From positions 672,157 to 736,156 of the forward strand of contig CAVYYV010000006.1 of NCBI GenBank assembly GCA_963772815.1: a DNA stretch of 64,000 bases. Reading direction: 5' to 3'. The stretch's first letter is position 1. Every line of letters begins with the position of its first letter. Positions 45,577 to 57,242 of the stretch are shown here, one piece after another. A program made the position numbers and the translations under genes. Below the pieces are notes generated by a model. The model did not search any database, was not told the origin of the DNA, and saw only the letters and a list, made by a program, of their open reading frames with translations. The stretch is from DATFFO01 sp963772815 (GTDB lineage: Bacteria; Actinomycetota; Acidimicrobiia; Spongiisociales; ZC4RG35).

Positions 45577-46659
45577 GTGAGAATCAGAGCGGAGCGAGAC
45601 GACCTCGCCGACATCTTCAGCCGGGCCAATCGGGCCATCGGGGCCCGCACCGCCGTTCCCGTGCTGCAAGGTTTGCTGTGCGAGGTGTCGGGTTCCAACC
45701 TCTGGGTGACAGGGACCGATCACGAGATGACGGTCAAAGCGGCTACCGAAGTGGAAGTGCTCGAGGAGGGCCGGGTCGTAATTCCCGGGAAACTGCTGGC
45801 CGATGCCGTGCGGCGGATGCCGGCCGGACCGGTCACCATCGGTAGCGGCGACGGTGACGTAGAGATCGTGGGAAAGGGCCCGCGCTTTTCGGTCCGCCCC
45901 CTGGCCACCGAGGACTACCCCGAGATATCGGATACCCCGGGCGAGGGAGTGGAGGTCGACGGCGAAGAGTTGGCCGACGCCATCAGCCAAGTGGTGGTGG
46001 CGGCGTCGTCCGATTCGGCTCGACCCATACTCACGGGGGTGCTGTTCGAGTCGTCCCCTGAGGGGTTGAGGATGGTGTCGACCGACTCCTACCGCCTGGC
46101 GGTGCGTGACCTCAAGGGCGTTGGGCTGGAGGGGATGGGTCTGGTTCCTGCCCGCGGGCTGAGGGAGCTGCCGCGAACCATCGGCTCGGTCAAGGTGACG
46201 GCCCGGTTGGGAGACCGGGAAGCGGTGTTCTCCTCCGACCGCGGAACCCTGCGGTTGCGGCTGATCGAGGGTTCTTTCCCCAAATACCGGTCCTTGCTCC
46301 CCGAGAGCTATCCCAACCAGGTGGTCGTGAGCAAAGAGGATGTGCTCGATGCCCTGGGTCGGGTCTCTCTGGTGGCCGAGGATCACATTCCCGTCCGTTT
46401 CAAGATGAGCGAAGGGGGAGTCGAGGTGACGGTCACCCGCCAGGACGTGGGGGGAGAGAGCGAATACCTGTCGGGGAACTACACGGGTTCCAACGAGGAG
46501 GTGACGGTGGCCTTCAACCCCCGTTATCTGGGAGACGGCGTGGGTGCGATCTCGTCGGATTCGGTGCGGATTCAGGTCATCGACGGAGTCCGGCCGTGCG
46601 TGGTCGACGGGGGAGAGGGCCAGGACTTCCTCTACCTCCTGATGCCCGTGCGCGTGTGA
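45577..46659 (+). CDS. dnaN: DNA polymerase III beta subunit (sliding clamp)
   Basis: Ring that holds the polymerase on DNA. 360 residues in three repeated clamp domains; starts RIRAERDDLADIFSRANRAI and ends with the typical YLLMPVRV. GTG start preceded by an A/G-rich site. Confidence 0.97.
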   Translation: MRIRAERDDLADIFSRANRAIGARTAVPVLQGLLCEVSGSNLWVTGTDHEMTVKAATEVEVLEEGRVVIPGKLLADAVRRMPAGPVTIGSGDGDVEIVGKGPRFSVRPLATEDYPEISDTPGEGVEVDGEELADAISQVVVAASSDSARPILTGVLFESSPEGLRMVSTDSYRLAVRDLKGVGLEGMGLVPARGLRELPRTIGSVKVTARLGDREAVFSSDRGTLRLRLIEGSFPKYRSLLPESYPNQVVVSKEDVLDALGRVSLVAEDHIPVRFKMSEGGVEVTVTRQDVGGESEYLSGNYTGSNEEVTVAFNPRYLGDGVGAISSDSVRIQVIDGVRPCVVDGGEGQDFLYLLMPVRV

Positions 46660-46672
46660 GCCCGGCTCACAG

Positions 46673-47785
46673 GTGCATGTTGTTTGGCTGGAGCTGGTCG
46701 ATTTTCGCTCCTATCCGCGCCTGGAATGGCGACCCGATCCGGCCGTAAACCTGCTCGTCGGGCCGAACGGAGCAGGAAAGACCAACATCCTCGAGGCTCT
46801 TGGATATTTGGCCACATTGAAGTCCTTCCGGGCGGTCCCGGACGAGGGTCTGATCGCCTACGACGCTGAAGCCGCCTATTTGAGGGCGGGAGTGGAGCGT
46901 GGGATGCCGGCCCCGGGCGAATCCCTGATCGAGGTAGAGATTCCCCGGCGCGGGGCGCGCCGCACCCAGATCGACCGGAGTCGCCTGAGACGCACGTCGG
47001 ATCTGGTCCAAGTCATGAGGGTGGTCACGTTTCTTCCCGAGGATCTCGACATGGTGAAGCGGGGGCCCGCCCGGCGCCGGGACCTAATCGACGAAGCGGC
47101 GGTGCTGCTGAGGCCTTCGGCCGCCCTGGACCAGGCGGAGTTCGATCGGGCCCTCCGCCAGCGCAACGCCTTCTTGAAGCAGGGTGCGCCCGATGAGGTG
47201 ACGCTGTCTGTCTGGGACGAGAGATTGTCACAGGCGGGTGGCAAGGTCATGGCGAGGAGGGCCGCCACCATGGCCGAACTGTCCGTGCCGATTGCAACCG
47301 CCTATCGAGAGATCAGCCTCTCCGATCAGGCCCTCACCATCGAGTATGGTTCGGATTGGGGTGCCTCCACCGATCCCACCGTGGGCGCCGGCGAACAGGC
47401 CCAGGCTCTGGCTCAGGCTCTGGCGGCGAGGCGGCGAGGTGACCTGGAGCGGCGGGTGACGACCGTAGGCCCGCACCGAGACGATCCAGTGTTCGTCCTC
47501 GAGGGTCACGATGCCCGTCTCCACGCCAGCCAGGGTGAGCAACGCACGGTGGCGCTGGCGGTTCGCCTGGCGGTGCACACCGCGGTGACGGATCGTCTCG
47601 GGGTCTCTCCGATCCTGCTCCTCGACGATGTCTTCAGTGAGCTCGACGCCGAACGATCCCGACGCCTGGCAGCAGCTCTGCCATCCACGCAGACGGTGAT
47701 CACCTCGGCCCGACCCGAGGACGTTCCCATCGGTGGCCACAGCTGGTCGGTGAGGGCCGGCAACCTGGTCGAGGAGGCTCCGTGA
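46673..47785 (+). CDS. recF: DNA replication and repair protein RecF
   Basis: ABC-type ATPase aiding RecA loading at gaps. 370 residues: LELVDFRSYPRLEW, Walker A VGPNGAGKTNILEALGYL, signature-like LHASQGEQRTVALAVRLA and Walker B PILLLDDVFSELD. GTG start; overlaps the next gene by 4 nt. Confidence 0.96.
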   Translation: MHVVWLELVDFRSYPRLEWRPDPAVNLLVGPNGAGKTNILEALGYLATLKSFRAVPDEGLIAYDAEAAYLRAGVERGMPAPGESLIEVEIPRRGARRTQIDRSRLRRTSDLVQVMRVVTFLPEDLDMVKRGPARRRDLIDEAAVLLRPSAALDQAEFDRALRQRNAFLKQGAPDEVTLSVWDERLSQAGGKVMARRAATMAELSVPIATAYREISLSDQALTIEYGSDWGASTDPTVGAGEQAQALAQALAARRRGDLERRVTTVGPHRDDPVFVLEGHDARLHASQGEQRTVALAVRLAVHTAVTDRLGVSPILLLDDVFSELDAERSRRLAAALPSTQTVITSARPEDVPIGGHSWSVRAGNLVEEAP

Positions 47786-48081
47786 TCCCTTTCGAGGATG
47801 CCCTCGGCCAGACCCTGCGAAGGATGGGCCTGGCGGAGCCGGCGCTGATGTTGGATCTGGAATCCGAGTGGTCCGACCTGGCGGGCGAGCCGTGGAGCGC
47901 CAAGGCACGTCCCCTATTCGTCCGTTCGGGCGTGCTGGTGGTGGAGGCGACGGATCCGGGAGCCGTGGCCTTCCTCCGCTACGGCGTCGGCGAGTTGCAG
48001 CGACGGTTGGGTGAGCGGTTCGGAGAACAGGCCATCTCCGGAGTGGAGATTCGCCCTCCGGGCAGGAGGCGGGGCTCGTGA
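47782..48081 (+). CDS. DUF721 (DciA-like) protein
   Basis: 99 residues, a DciA/DUF721 domain with the C-terminal part VRSGVLVVEATDPGAVAFLR. DciA proteins help load the replicative helicase in bacteria lacking DnaC; this role is inferred here. GTG start overlapping recF as GTGA. Confidence 0.85.
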   Translation: MIPFEDALGQTLRRMGLAEPALMLDLESEWSDLAGEPWSAKARPLFVRSGVLVVEATDPGAVAFLRYGVGELQRRLGERFGEQAISGVEIRPPGRRRGS

Positions 48082-48118
48082 GGGAGCCGGAAAGGGCCCT
48101 AGGAGGGCCGCGATGGGC

Positions 48119-48147
48119 TTGGGTGGGGACCCGCCATCCCGTATACT
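48119..48147 (+). promoter_or_regulatory. Probable gyrB promoter
   Basis: TTGGGT (48119-48124), 17-bp spacer, TATACT (48142-48147). Fits the vegetative sigma consensus. An ATG lies 5 nt past the -10 and opens a 29-codon frame that ends at the TGA overlapping the TTG start candidate of gyrB. Confidence 0.6.
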
Positions 48148-48302
48148 TACATATGTGTAACGCTTTCCTCAGCGGGCACCACAGCCCGCTCTGCCAGGTT
48201 CTTCCACGAGTGTTGCCAGCCGTGCCGAGAGGAGTGTTTTGACGGCGAACGCGCGATTCCTACGCAGCCAAAGACATCACAGTTCTCGAGGGTCTCGAGG
48301 CG

Positions 48303-50150
48303 GTGCGGCTGCGCCCGGGCATGTACATCGGCTCTACCGGCCCCCGCGGCTTGCACCACCTGGTGTGGGAGGTCGTGGACAATTCGGTCGACGAGGCCAT
48401 GGCCGGTTATGCCACCAAGATCGAGGTGACACTGCTCGCCAACGGGGGAGTGCAGGTGATCGACAACGGTCGCGGCATTCCTGTCGACACGGTCGAGAAG
48501 ACCAAGCTGTCGGGCGTCACCACGGTTCTCACCACTCTGCACGCCGGCGGCAAGTTTCAGCAGGGCGCCTACCAGGTGTCGGGAGGGCTCCACGGAGTAG
48601 GGGTCTCGGTTGTCAATGCCCTGTCGATTCGCCTGGAAGCCGAGGTACGGAATTCGGGCCATATATGGACCCAGGTCTTCCGACGCGGCGTTCCCGAGAC
48701 CAAGCACCCCCAGAAGGGGGCTGCAGTGAAACGGACCGGGACCGCCATCACCTTTTGGCCCGATCCCGAGGTGTTCACCGACACCACCGAGTTCGACCTG
48801 GAGGTGGTGTCGAGCCGGCTGCGGGAGATGGCCTTCCTCAATAGAGGCCTGGAATTGGTCCTGGTCGACGAGCGTGGTGAGGAGCCCATCACCCAGACCT
48901 TTCAATACAGGGGCGGCCTGATCGACTTCGTCAAGCACCTCAATGCCAAGCGAGAGCCCCTCCACTCCCACGTCATCGACATCCTCGACGAGGGCGAGGA
49001 GGCAGAGCTGGAGCTGGCGCTGCAGTGGACCACTGCCTACAACGAGTTGGTCCTCTCGTTCGCCAACACCATCAACACCCACGAGGGCGGGACGCACGAG
49101 GAGGGGTTCCGTAAGGCCCTGACCAAGGCGGTCAATGACTTTGCCCGCTCCAAGAACCTGCTCAAGGACAAGGACGACAACCTGACCGGCGAGGACGTCC
49201 GCGAGGGTCTCACCGCCATCGTCTCCGTGCGGGTCCGTCAACCCCAGTTCGAAGGCCAGACCAAGACGAAGCTGGGCAATACAGAGATCCGCTCGTATGT
49301 GGAGAAGGCACTCAACCGTCGCTTGCCGGAGTGGCTGGAGCGTTACTCACCCGAGGCGCGCCGGATCGTGGAGAAGTCGATCAATGCCGCCAAGGCGCGG
49401 GAGGCGGCCCGCAAGGCGCGCGAGCTCACCCGTCGTAAGTCTGGACTCGAGTCCGGAGGCCTGCCCGACAAGTTGGCCGACTGTTCGAGCCGTGATCCGG
49501 GAGAATCGGAACTGTTCATCGTCGAGGGTAAGTCGGCCGCCGGACCGGCCAAGCAGGCCCGGGATTCCAACATCCAGGCCATTCTTCCCATCCGGGGGAA
49601 GATCCTCAACGTCGAGAAGGCCCGGCTGGCCAAGGCCCTCCAGAACTCCGAGATCCAGGACATCATCACCGCTCTGGGCACCGGGATCGGCGAGGAGTTC
49701 GACATCACCAAGGCCCGTTATCACAAGGTGGTGCTCCTGGCGGACGCCGACGTCGACGGGGCTCACATCCGCACCCTCTTGCTCACCCTCTTCTTCCGCC
49801 ATATGCGGGGCCTGATAGAGGCGGGGTACATGTACGTGGCCCAGCCGCCGCTGTACCGGGTCAAGGTGGGCTCCAAGGTCCATTACCTGGCCAGCGACGC
49901 CGCCTTGCGTGAGTTCCAGAAGGAGCACCCCAAGGTCAAGCCGACCCGGTTCAAGGGTTTGGGTGAGATGAACGCTCGCGAGCTGTGGGAGACCACCATG
50001 AATCCCGAGACCCGCACCTTGTTGCGGGTGGAGATGGAGGATGCCGCCCGGGCCGAGGACACCTTCTCCACCTTGATGGGCGACGACGTGGCCGATCGCA
50101 AGGCCTTCATCCAGCAGAACTCATCCGACGTGCGCTTCCTCGACATCTGA
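48303..50150 (+). CDS. gyrB: DNA gyrase subunit B (N-terminus affected by a frame anomaly)
   Basis: ATPase subunit that introduces negative supercoils with GyrA. 615 residues from GTG 48303: RPGMYIGSTGPRGLHHLVWE, VIDNGRGIPV, GGLHGVGVSVVNALS, toprim ELFIVEGKSAAGPAKQARD and LADADVDGAHIRTLL. The same frame continues upstream through SYAAKDITVLEGLEAVR, normal GyrB sequence, to a TGA at 48240 without any start codon. TTG 48239, with an AGAGGAG site, is in a different frame. A small indel near 48250-48256 would join them. Confidence 0.94.
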   Translation: MRLRPGMYIGSTGPRGLHHLVWEVVDNSVDEAMAGYATKIEVTLLANGGVQVIDNGRGIPVDTVEKTKLSGVTTVLTTLHAGGKFQQGAYQVSGGLHGVGVSVVNALSIRLEAEVRNSGHIWTQVFRRGVPETKHPQKGAAVKRTGTAITFWPDPEVFTDTTEFDLEVVSSRLREMAFLNRGLELVLVDERGEEPITQTFQYRGGLIDFVKHLNAKREPLHSHVIDILDEGEEAELELALQWTTAYNELVLSFANTINTHEGGTHEEGFRKALTKAVNDFARSKNLLKDKDDNLTGEDVREGLTAIVSVRVRQPQFEGQTKTKLGNTEIRSYVEKALNRRLPEWLERYSPEARRIVEKSINAAKAREAARKARELTRRKSGLESGGLPDKLADCSSRDPGESELFIVEGKSAAGPAKQARDSNIQAILPIRGKILNVEKARLAKALQNSEIQDIITALGTGIGEEFDITKARYHKVVLLADADVDGAHIRTLLLTLFFRHMRGLIEAGYMYVAQPPLYRVKVGSKVHYLASDAALREFQKEHPKVKPTRFKGLGEMNARELWETTMNPETRTLLRVEMEDAARAEDTFSTLMGDDVADRKAFIQQNSSDVRFLDI

Positions 50151-50154
50151 TCCC

Positions 50155-52593
<2,439 letters not shown>

Positions 52594-52684
52594 TCCCACT
52601 CGATAGCGGTCCGGGAACCAGGTGCAGTACCCTGATCGTTGGTCAAGTCGGGACGCTCCCGTACACTCGCTTCCGAGGTTTCCA

Positions 52685-53176
52685 ATGACAACTGTTCGCC
52701 GCGTGCGACGCATCATTCGAAAGATCGATCCGTGGACCGTGCTCAAGGTCTCGGCCATCCTCTACGCGGTCGCCGCCGTGGCCATCGTGTTGGGAGTGGT
52801 GCTGTTCTGGTCGGTGCTCGACAACGCCGGGATCCCCGGCAAGATCACCGATTTCCTGGTCAGGATCACCCTGATCGGCGAGGGAACAAATCCGTTCGCC
52901 AATAGTGAGCAGTTCTTCCGCTTCGTCGTCTTCGGCGCCATCGTCTGGTGGGCGGTCACAACCGGTTTCACGACGCTGATGGCGGTCATGTACAACCTGG
53001 TGACAGATGTGGTGGGCGGATTGGAGATCGTGGTGCTGGAGGAGCATCTAGGCAACGGCGGCAACGGACCCGCTTTCCGTCCCCCAACTGGCTACACCCA
53101 GAGCAACGGCACCCGCGCGACTCCACCTCTCGAACACGCCGATATCCCCACAGAAGAGGCTCCGGTCGTCCGTTGA
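52685..53176 (+). CDS. DUF3566 transmembrane protein
   Basis: 163 residues with two membrane helices (VLKVSAILYAVAAVAIVLGV; FVVFGAIVWWAVTTGFTTLM) and start RRVRRIIRKIDPWTVLKVS. DUF3566 genes commonly follow gyrA in actinobacteria; function unknown. The longer frame to 52622 includes the gyrA trailer and is unlikely. Confidence 0.87.
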   Translation: MTTVRRVRRIIRKIDPWTVLKVSAILYAVAAVAIVLGVVLFWSVLDNAGIPGKITDFLVRITLIGEGTNPFANSEQFFRFVVFGAIVWWAVTTGFTTLMAVMYNLVTDVVGGLEIVVLEEHLGNGGNGPAFRPPTGYTQSNGTRATPPLEHADIPTEEAPVVR

Positions 53177-53233
53177 TTCCGATTTGGCGCCACTTTCGGG
53201 CGCACGTAGGGAGTGTCGCGCGAAGAAGTCGAT

Positions 53234-53884
53234 TCAGCCGGCGGCGGCCCGTTCCCCGATGACCAGGCCCATCTCCACGGCCAGCCTCAGGTAATCGCCG
53301 GCTCTGGTCCACACCGGCACAGGCTCCTCAGGCGGGTCGGTCAGGGCCACTGCGGCGGCCGCGGCCAGGGCGATTCCGGCCAGGAAGTGGTGGTCGTCGA
53401 CAATGACCCTGTGCCGGTCGGCGCCCAGCACCATGGCCGACGCCAGAGGCCCGGCGCCGTTGGCAACGAGCACCTCGTGCCCGTCGACCCGATCTTCGAC
53501 AGCGTTGCGGGCATCGATCGGTGAGGGGAAAACCAAATGGCGCCTGCCTTGCGGTTCGCCCGGCGTTGCGACGGCCACAGTTTCGACTCCGTCGACGCCC
53601 ACGGCCAGCGACATGGCCAGTCCAGCAATCGAAGCGTGGTACATGCCGGGCTGGACTTCCAACGTCCCCTCGACCACCGCTGGGATTCCCTCTTTGGCCC
53701 CCACCTCGGCCGCCACCGCACGCCCCACGATCAGGTCATAACCCGTGGCCCGCTCCACTGTGGGGAAGGAGGCGGATTTGGCCGGCGCCAGGAGGGAGAT
53801 CTGGTCCACTCCGGGTTGGGCGGCGAGACTCTGTGCGGCGCGCATGGTCACCTCGCCCTCGACCGCGATCAGAACGCGATTCAC
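53234..53884 (-). CDS. Conserved-looking hypothetical protein
   Basis: 216 residues. The start (RVLIAVEGEVTMRAAQSLAA) and segment DLIVGRAVAAEVGAKEGIPA look like a Rossmann-type fold; GMYHASIAGLAMSLAVGVDG and a C-terminal small-residue helix follow. I do not recognise a family or catalytic motif. GTG overlaps the stop of the 42-residue gene as GTGA, so the two are probably an operon. Confidence 0.7.
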   Translation of the reverse strand: MNRVLIAVEGEVTMRAAQSLAAQPGVDQISLLAPAKSASFPTVERATGYDLIVGRAVAAEVGAKEGIPAVVEGTLEVQPGMYHASIAGLAMSLAVGVDGVETVAVATPGEPQGRRHLVFPSPIDARNAVEDRVDGHEVLVANGAGPLASAMVLGADRHRVIVDDHHFLAGIALAAAAAVALTDPPEEPVPVWTRAGDYLRLAVEMGLVIGERAAAG

Positions 53885-54009
53885 GCCGGGTCGACCGGCT
53901 CCCAGCCTCCGGCGTCGAGGGTGCGCTCCCCACCGAGGCGGGAGCGGAGGAACGACACGATGGCGAGGGCGACGGCGCCTACCACCAGCAACGGCTTGAG
54001 GTTCTTCAT
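53881..54009 (-). CDS. 42-residue membrane-anchored small protein
   Basis: Short gene: a hydrophobic N-terminus (KPLLVVGAVALAIVSFL) followed by a polar tail GGERTLDAGGWEPVDPA. An AGGCGAG site precedes the ATG. Its TGA overlaps the GTG of the 216-residue gene. A single-helix anchor is likely; function unknown. Confidence 0.6.
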   Translation of the reverse strand: MKNLKPLLVVGAVALAIVSFLRSRLGGERTLDAGGWEPVDPA

Positions 54010-54086
54010 CTCGCCTGAGTCTAAGTTGTTCTTGCCTTCAACCGAGTCGGAGGCCTATTGGAGGCCTAGAAGACGTTGTGGTGGTG

Positions 54087-55316
54087 TCATACGGGCGCCT
54101 TCTCCAGTTTCCCGCCCTTCCAGACATGCGTCACTCGTGACGCGTCCCCCCACACTGAGCGATCCTCGAGTGGATTCGTGTCGAGAGCCACAACGTCGGC
54201 GTCGAATCCGCTGCTCAGTCGGCCGGTATGCGGCGCCAGTGGGCCCAGTGTTTCGGGGGGCGTGGCGGTGGCGGCCTCGACGGCCTCCAAATCTGTCAGC
54301 CCGGCGTTGATCAGGTTGTCGATCTCGCGGCCGTTCTCACCGTGCATCTCTCCTGATACGAAGATGTCGCACCCGGCCGCGATTCGGACTCCCTTTGAGA
54401 CGGCGATCTTCATGGCCATCTCGTGTTGGCCGGCAACGACCTGGCCCTTCTCGTACGCATAGCGGGGCAGACGCTCCACCTGATAGAGGAGCTCGTTGAT
54501 CACGAACCGGGTCGGAACGAGGATGGCCCCCTTCTCCACCATCAGCTCGGCCGCCTCTTCGTCCAAGAAACTGCCGTGCTCGATAGTCCGCACCCCCGCC
54601 CGGAGAGCGGCCATTATCCCCGGCTTCCCGTGGCAGTCCGCGGCCACGATCCGATCGGCTCGGGCAGCCTCGGCCACGATGGCACTCAGCTCCTCCTCGG
54701 AGAACTGTTGGTGGATGGGACTGTCCACCTCCGACATGACCCCGCCCGAGGCGCACACCTTGATGACGCGGGCATTGTTCCTCAGGTTGGTTCGCACGGC
54801 CTTGAGAACCTCCGGGACACCGTCGCAGAGGATCCCGAGGCCCCTGTCGCCCGCCTGGTGGATCCAGTCGAGGGGCAGCGCATGGATGTCGCCATGGCCG
54901 CCGGTGGTGGAGAGGATCGATCCGGCAGCGTAGATGTTGGGGCCACGAATGAACTCTTCTGCTACCGCCCGGGCCAGATGGATACCCAGCCCACCCACCT
55001 CGCGGACGCTCGTAACGCCGCCGTCGAGGACCTTGGCCAGGTCGGCGGTCGACCGGGCGGCGGCCGTGACGGGGTGGGTCATGGCAAGAGCTTCGATATT
55101 GGGCGTTGTGATCCCCACGTAGTGGGCGTGGCAGTCCCACATCCCCGGCATGACGGCAGGAACCTCCTTCACCGACTCGTCTTCTCCAGCCGTGGGCGCC
55201 GAGCCGGTTGGACCCGAATACCGGATCAGCCCTTCCTCGATCACCACGGTCCCGTCCTCGATCGGGTCCCCCCGCCCGGGGATGAGAGTGTCGGCGATGA
55301 TCCTGGTCGTGTTCAT
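54087..55316 (-). CDS. Metal-dependent amidohydrolase family protein
   Basis: 409 residues, imidazolonepropionase/prolidase-like branch. Metal ligands: MPGMWDCHAHYVG, probable carboxylated Lys in RVIKVCASGGVMS, His in AADCHGKPG and RTIEHGSFLDEEA, Asp in AAGCDIFVSG. ATG 55316 has GAGGAG upstream. Substrate unknown; family members hydrolyse cyclic amides or dipeptides. Confidence 0.88.
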   Translation of the reverse strand: MNTTRIIADTLIPGRGDPIEDGTVVIEEGLIRYSGPTGSAPTAGEDESVKEVPAVMPGMWDCHAHYVGITTPNIEALAMTHPVTAAARSTADLAKVLDGGVTSVREVGGLGIHLARAVAEEFIRGPNIYAAGSILSTTGGHGDIHALPLDWIHQAGDRGLGILCDGVPEVLKAVRTNLRNNARVIKVCASGGVMSEVDSPIHQQFSEEELSAIVAEAARADRIVAADCHGKPGIMAALRAGVRTIEHGSFLDEEAAELMVEKGAILVPTRFVINELLYQVERLPRYAYEKGQVVAGQHEMAMKIAVSKGVRIAAGCDIFVSGEMHGENGREIDNLINAGLTDLEAVEAATATPPETLGPLAPHTGRLSSGFDADVVALDTNPLEDRSVWGDASRVTHVWKGGKLEKAPV

Positions 55317-55434
55317 GGGTCTCCTCGATGGAACCACAAGAACCTAGTGAGTATGGAACGGCCGGCCCGATTCGCATCTTGCGTGGGTTGTGCCGCCGGT
55401 GGCCACGCCGGTCCGAGCATGGGACAATCCCGTG

Positions 55435-55974
55435 GTGAGATATGCGGCGCTGCTCAGGGGCGTGAACCTGGGCTCCACACGCAAGGTGGCCATGGCCGAC
55501 CTGCGCCGGGTGTTGGAGAGCTCCGGGCTGGAGGAGGTAGAAACGTATCTCCGAAGCGGCAATGTCGTGTTCGATTCGAAAGAGAATGATCGCTCGCTCC
55601 TGCTGGACCGGTTGGAGGGCCTGCTGGCGGCCGAGTTCGGTTTCGACATTCCGATGGTTGTGGTGACGGCCGAGGAGCTTTCGCGTGTGGTCGACGCCAA
55701 TCCCTACGCGGGGCCGGCTGCCGCCGACCCGACAAAGGTCCACGTCACCTTCCTGGAGCCGATGCCGGCGCCGACGGCCTGGCGGGATGTGAAGGCTCAG
55801 AACTTCGGAGAAGAGCGGTTCGAGGTGGGGGAGACCTGGATCTATCTGCATCTCCCCAACGGGATGGGGCGCGCCTCCCTCCCGGCCGCCCTGGACAGAG
55901 CCATCGGAGACGCGGTGGCGACCACCCGCAACTGGCGCACCGTCCTGCGGGTGGCCCAGTTCACCAGGATCTGA
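55435..55974 (+). CDS. DUF1697 protein
   Basis: 179 residues with the DUF1697 start RYAALLRGVNLGSTRKVAMA and the block LRSGNVVFDS; ends NWRTVLRVAQF. Function unknown. GTG 55435 matches the family start; the longer frame has no support. Confidence 0.87.
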   Translation: MRYAALLRGVNLGSTRKVAMADLRRVLESSGLEEVETYLRSGNVVFDSKENDRSLLLDRLEGLLAAEFGFDIPMVVVTAEELSRVVDANPYAGPAAADPTKVHVTFLEPMPAPTAWRDVKAQNFGEERFEVGETWIYLHLPNGMGRASLPAALDRAIGDAVATTRNWRTVLRVAQFTRI

Positions 55975-55979
55975 ACCGC

Positions 55980-56354
55980 GTGGATGGCATTGCACCGATG
56001 TCGATGTGGAACGGCGTACTCAGATTTGTCCTGGAGTTGGCCGCTCTGGCGGGAATCGTGGTCGGTGGCTGGGCCATGGCGTCGAATCCCTGGCGCTGGG
56101 TGCTGGCGCTGGGATTCGGGCTGGTCGCAGCGGGAGCCTGGGGACGGTACCGGGTCCCCGGTGACCCAGGCCCGGCCCCGGTGGCGGTCGCAGGCCGGGT
56201 TCGCCTCGCTTTCGAGGCACTGGTGTTGGTGTCCGGGGGGCTCGGGTGGCTGATCGGAGGACACCCGATTGTGTCCGCTGTCTACGCCGTGGTCGTGGTC
56301 TTTCATTACCTCACATCCCTGGATCGGGTGCGCTGGCTACTCGAACACACATGA
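55980..56354 (+). CDS. YrdB/DUF2568-family membrane protein
   Basis: 124 residues (118 from ATG 55998) with four membrane segments, including LELAALAGIVVGGWAMASNP and LALGFGLVAAGAWGRYRVPG. Resembles YrdB-type DUF2568 proteins. Begins 5 bp after DUF1697. Confidence 0.75.
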   Translation: MDGIAPMSMWNGVLRFVLELAALAGIVVGGWAMASNPWRWVLALGFGLVAAGAWGRYRVPGDPGPAPVAVAGRVRLAFEALVLVSGGLGWLIGGHPIVSAVYAVVVVFHYLTSLDRVRWLLEHT

Positions 56355-56382
56355 CGTGACATCCGGCGCGACAATTGGCAGC

Positions 56383-56805
56383 ATGCAACAGCGTGTGAGC
56401 CTGGTGACCCTGGGAGTCAGAGACCTGACCCGTGCCCGAGCCTTCTACGAGGCAATCGGCTGGGAGACGCACAGCGCTCCTGAGGACGATGTGGTCCTCT
56501 TCCAGGCCGGCGGAATTGTCCTGGGTCTGTGGGATCGGCAGCAACTGGCCGAGGACACCGGCGTTGAGGACGGTGGCGGATGGGGCGGCGTGACCCTGGC
56601 GCACAACGTTTCCACGCCGGGCGAGGTGGACATGGTGATCGAGCAGGCTCGCGGTGCCGGCGCCACCGTGGCTCGCCCACCCGAGGCCACCTTCTGGGGC
56701 GGCTATTCGGGGGTGTTCGTGGACCCTGACGGTCATGGGTGGGAAGTAGCCCACAATCCCTACTGGACCATCGCCGAGGACGGCTCCATTCGGCTCCCCT
56801 CGTAG
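56383..56805 (+). CDS. VOC-superfamily (glyoxalase-like) protein
   Basis: 140 residues: VSLVTLGVRDLTRARAFYEA and GVFVDPDGHGWEVAHNPYW, the two beta-alpha-beta modules of the vicinal-oxygen-chelate fold. Could be a glyoxalase, dioxygenase or resistance protein; the ligand is not predictable. Confidence 0.87.
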   Translation: MQQRVSLVTLGVRDLTRARAFYEAIGWETHSAPEDDVVLFQAGGIVLGLWDRQQLAEDTGVEDGGGWGGVTLAHNVSTPGEVDMVIEQARGAGATVARPPEATFWGGYSGVFVDPDGHGWEVAHNPYWTIAEDGSIRLPS

Positions 56806-56877
56806 TCCGCGATTCTCAGCTAGTTCCCAGCTCGCTTTAGGGTCTGCTTAGGCTCGACGTGGGAGAATTGGGGCATT

Positions 56878-57183
56878 ATGGAAGGGACCTTCATGCAGAT
56901 GGCCCGCTTCGCACCCTGGGGCGGACGTCTATTCGGCTTGTTCTGGCTGCTGCTCTTGCTGGGGTTCATCGCCCTGGTGGTGGTCGGTGCGATCTGGGTG
57001 GTTCGGGGCAGCGCCCGCCCATCCGCTCCCCTCGGCACGCCCTCGGGGAGCCACGATCAGGCCCTGTCGGCCCTACGCATGCGGTACGCCAAAGGTGATA
57101 TAAGCCGCGAAGAGTTCCTGGTTGCCGCCCGTGACTTGGGCGACACCAGTCTTCCGCCACCGGAGCCGCCACCCGCCTCCTGA
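56878..57183 (+). CDS. SHOCT-domain membrane protein
   Basis: 101 residues: one membrane helix (LFWLLLLLGFIALVVVGAIW) and a C-terminal SHOCT motif (LSALRMRYAKGDISREEFL). Role unknown; SHOCT modules often mediate oligomerisation. Confidence 0.82.
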   Translation: MEGTFMQMARFAPWGGRLFGLFWLLLLLGFIALVVVGAIWVVRGSARPSAPLGTPSGSHDQALSALRMRYAKGDISREEFLVAARDLGDTSLPPPEPPPAS

Positions 57184-57192
57184 ACCACTCTG

Positions 57193-57230
57193 GCGCGACA
57201 TTCGGGGCGTATCCGTCCTGAATGTCGCGC
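57193..57230. terminator. Bidirectional hairpin terminator
   Basis: Eleven-bp perfect inverted repeat GCGCGACATTC (57193-57203) / GAATGTCGCGC (57220-57230) between convergent SHOCT and DUF1801 genes. Confidence 0.65.
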
Positions 57231-57242
57231 TGAAATACTCTG

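Noticed and set aside
54337..55995. 552-residue minus-strand frame over the amidohydrolase and DUF1697
   Set aside because: Runs through two real genes in the wrong frame; Arg/Gly/His-rich shadow.
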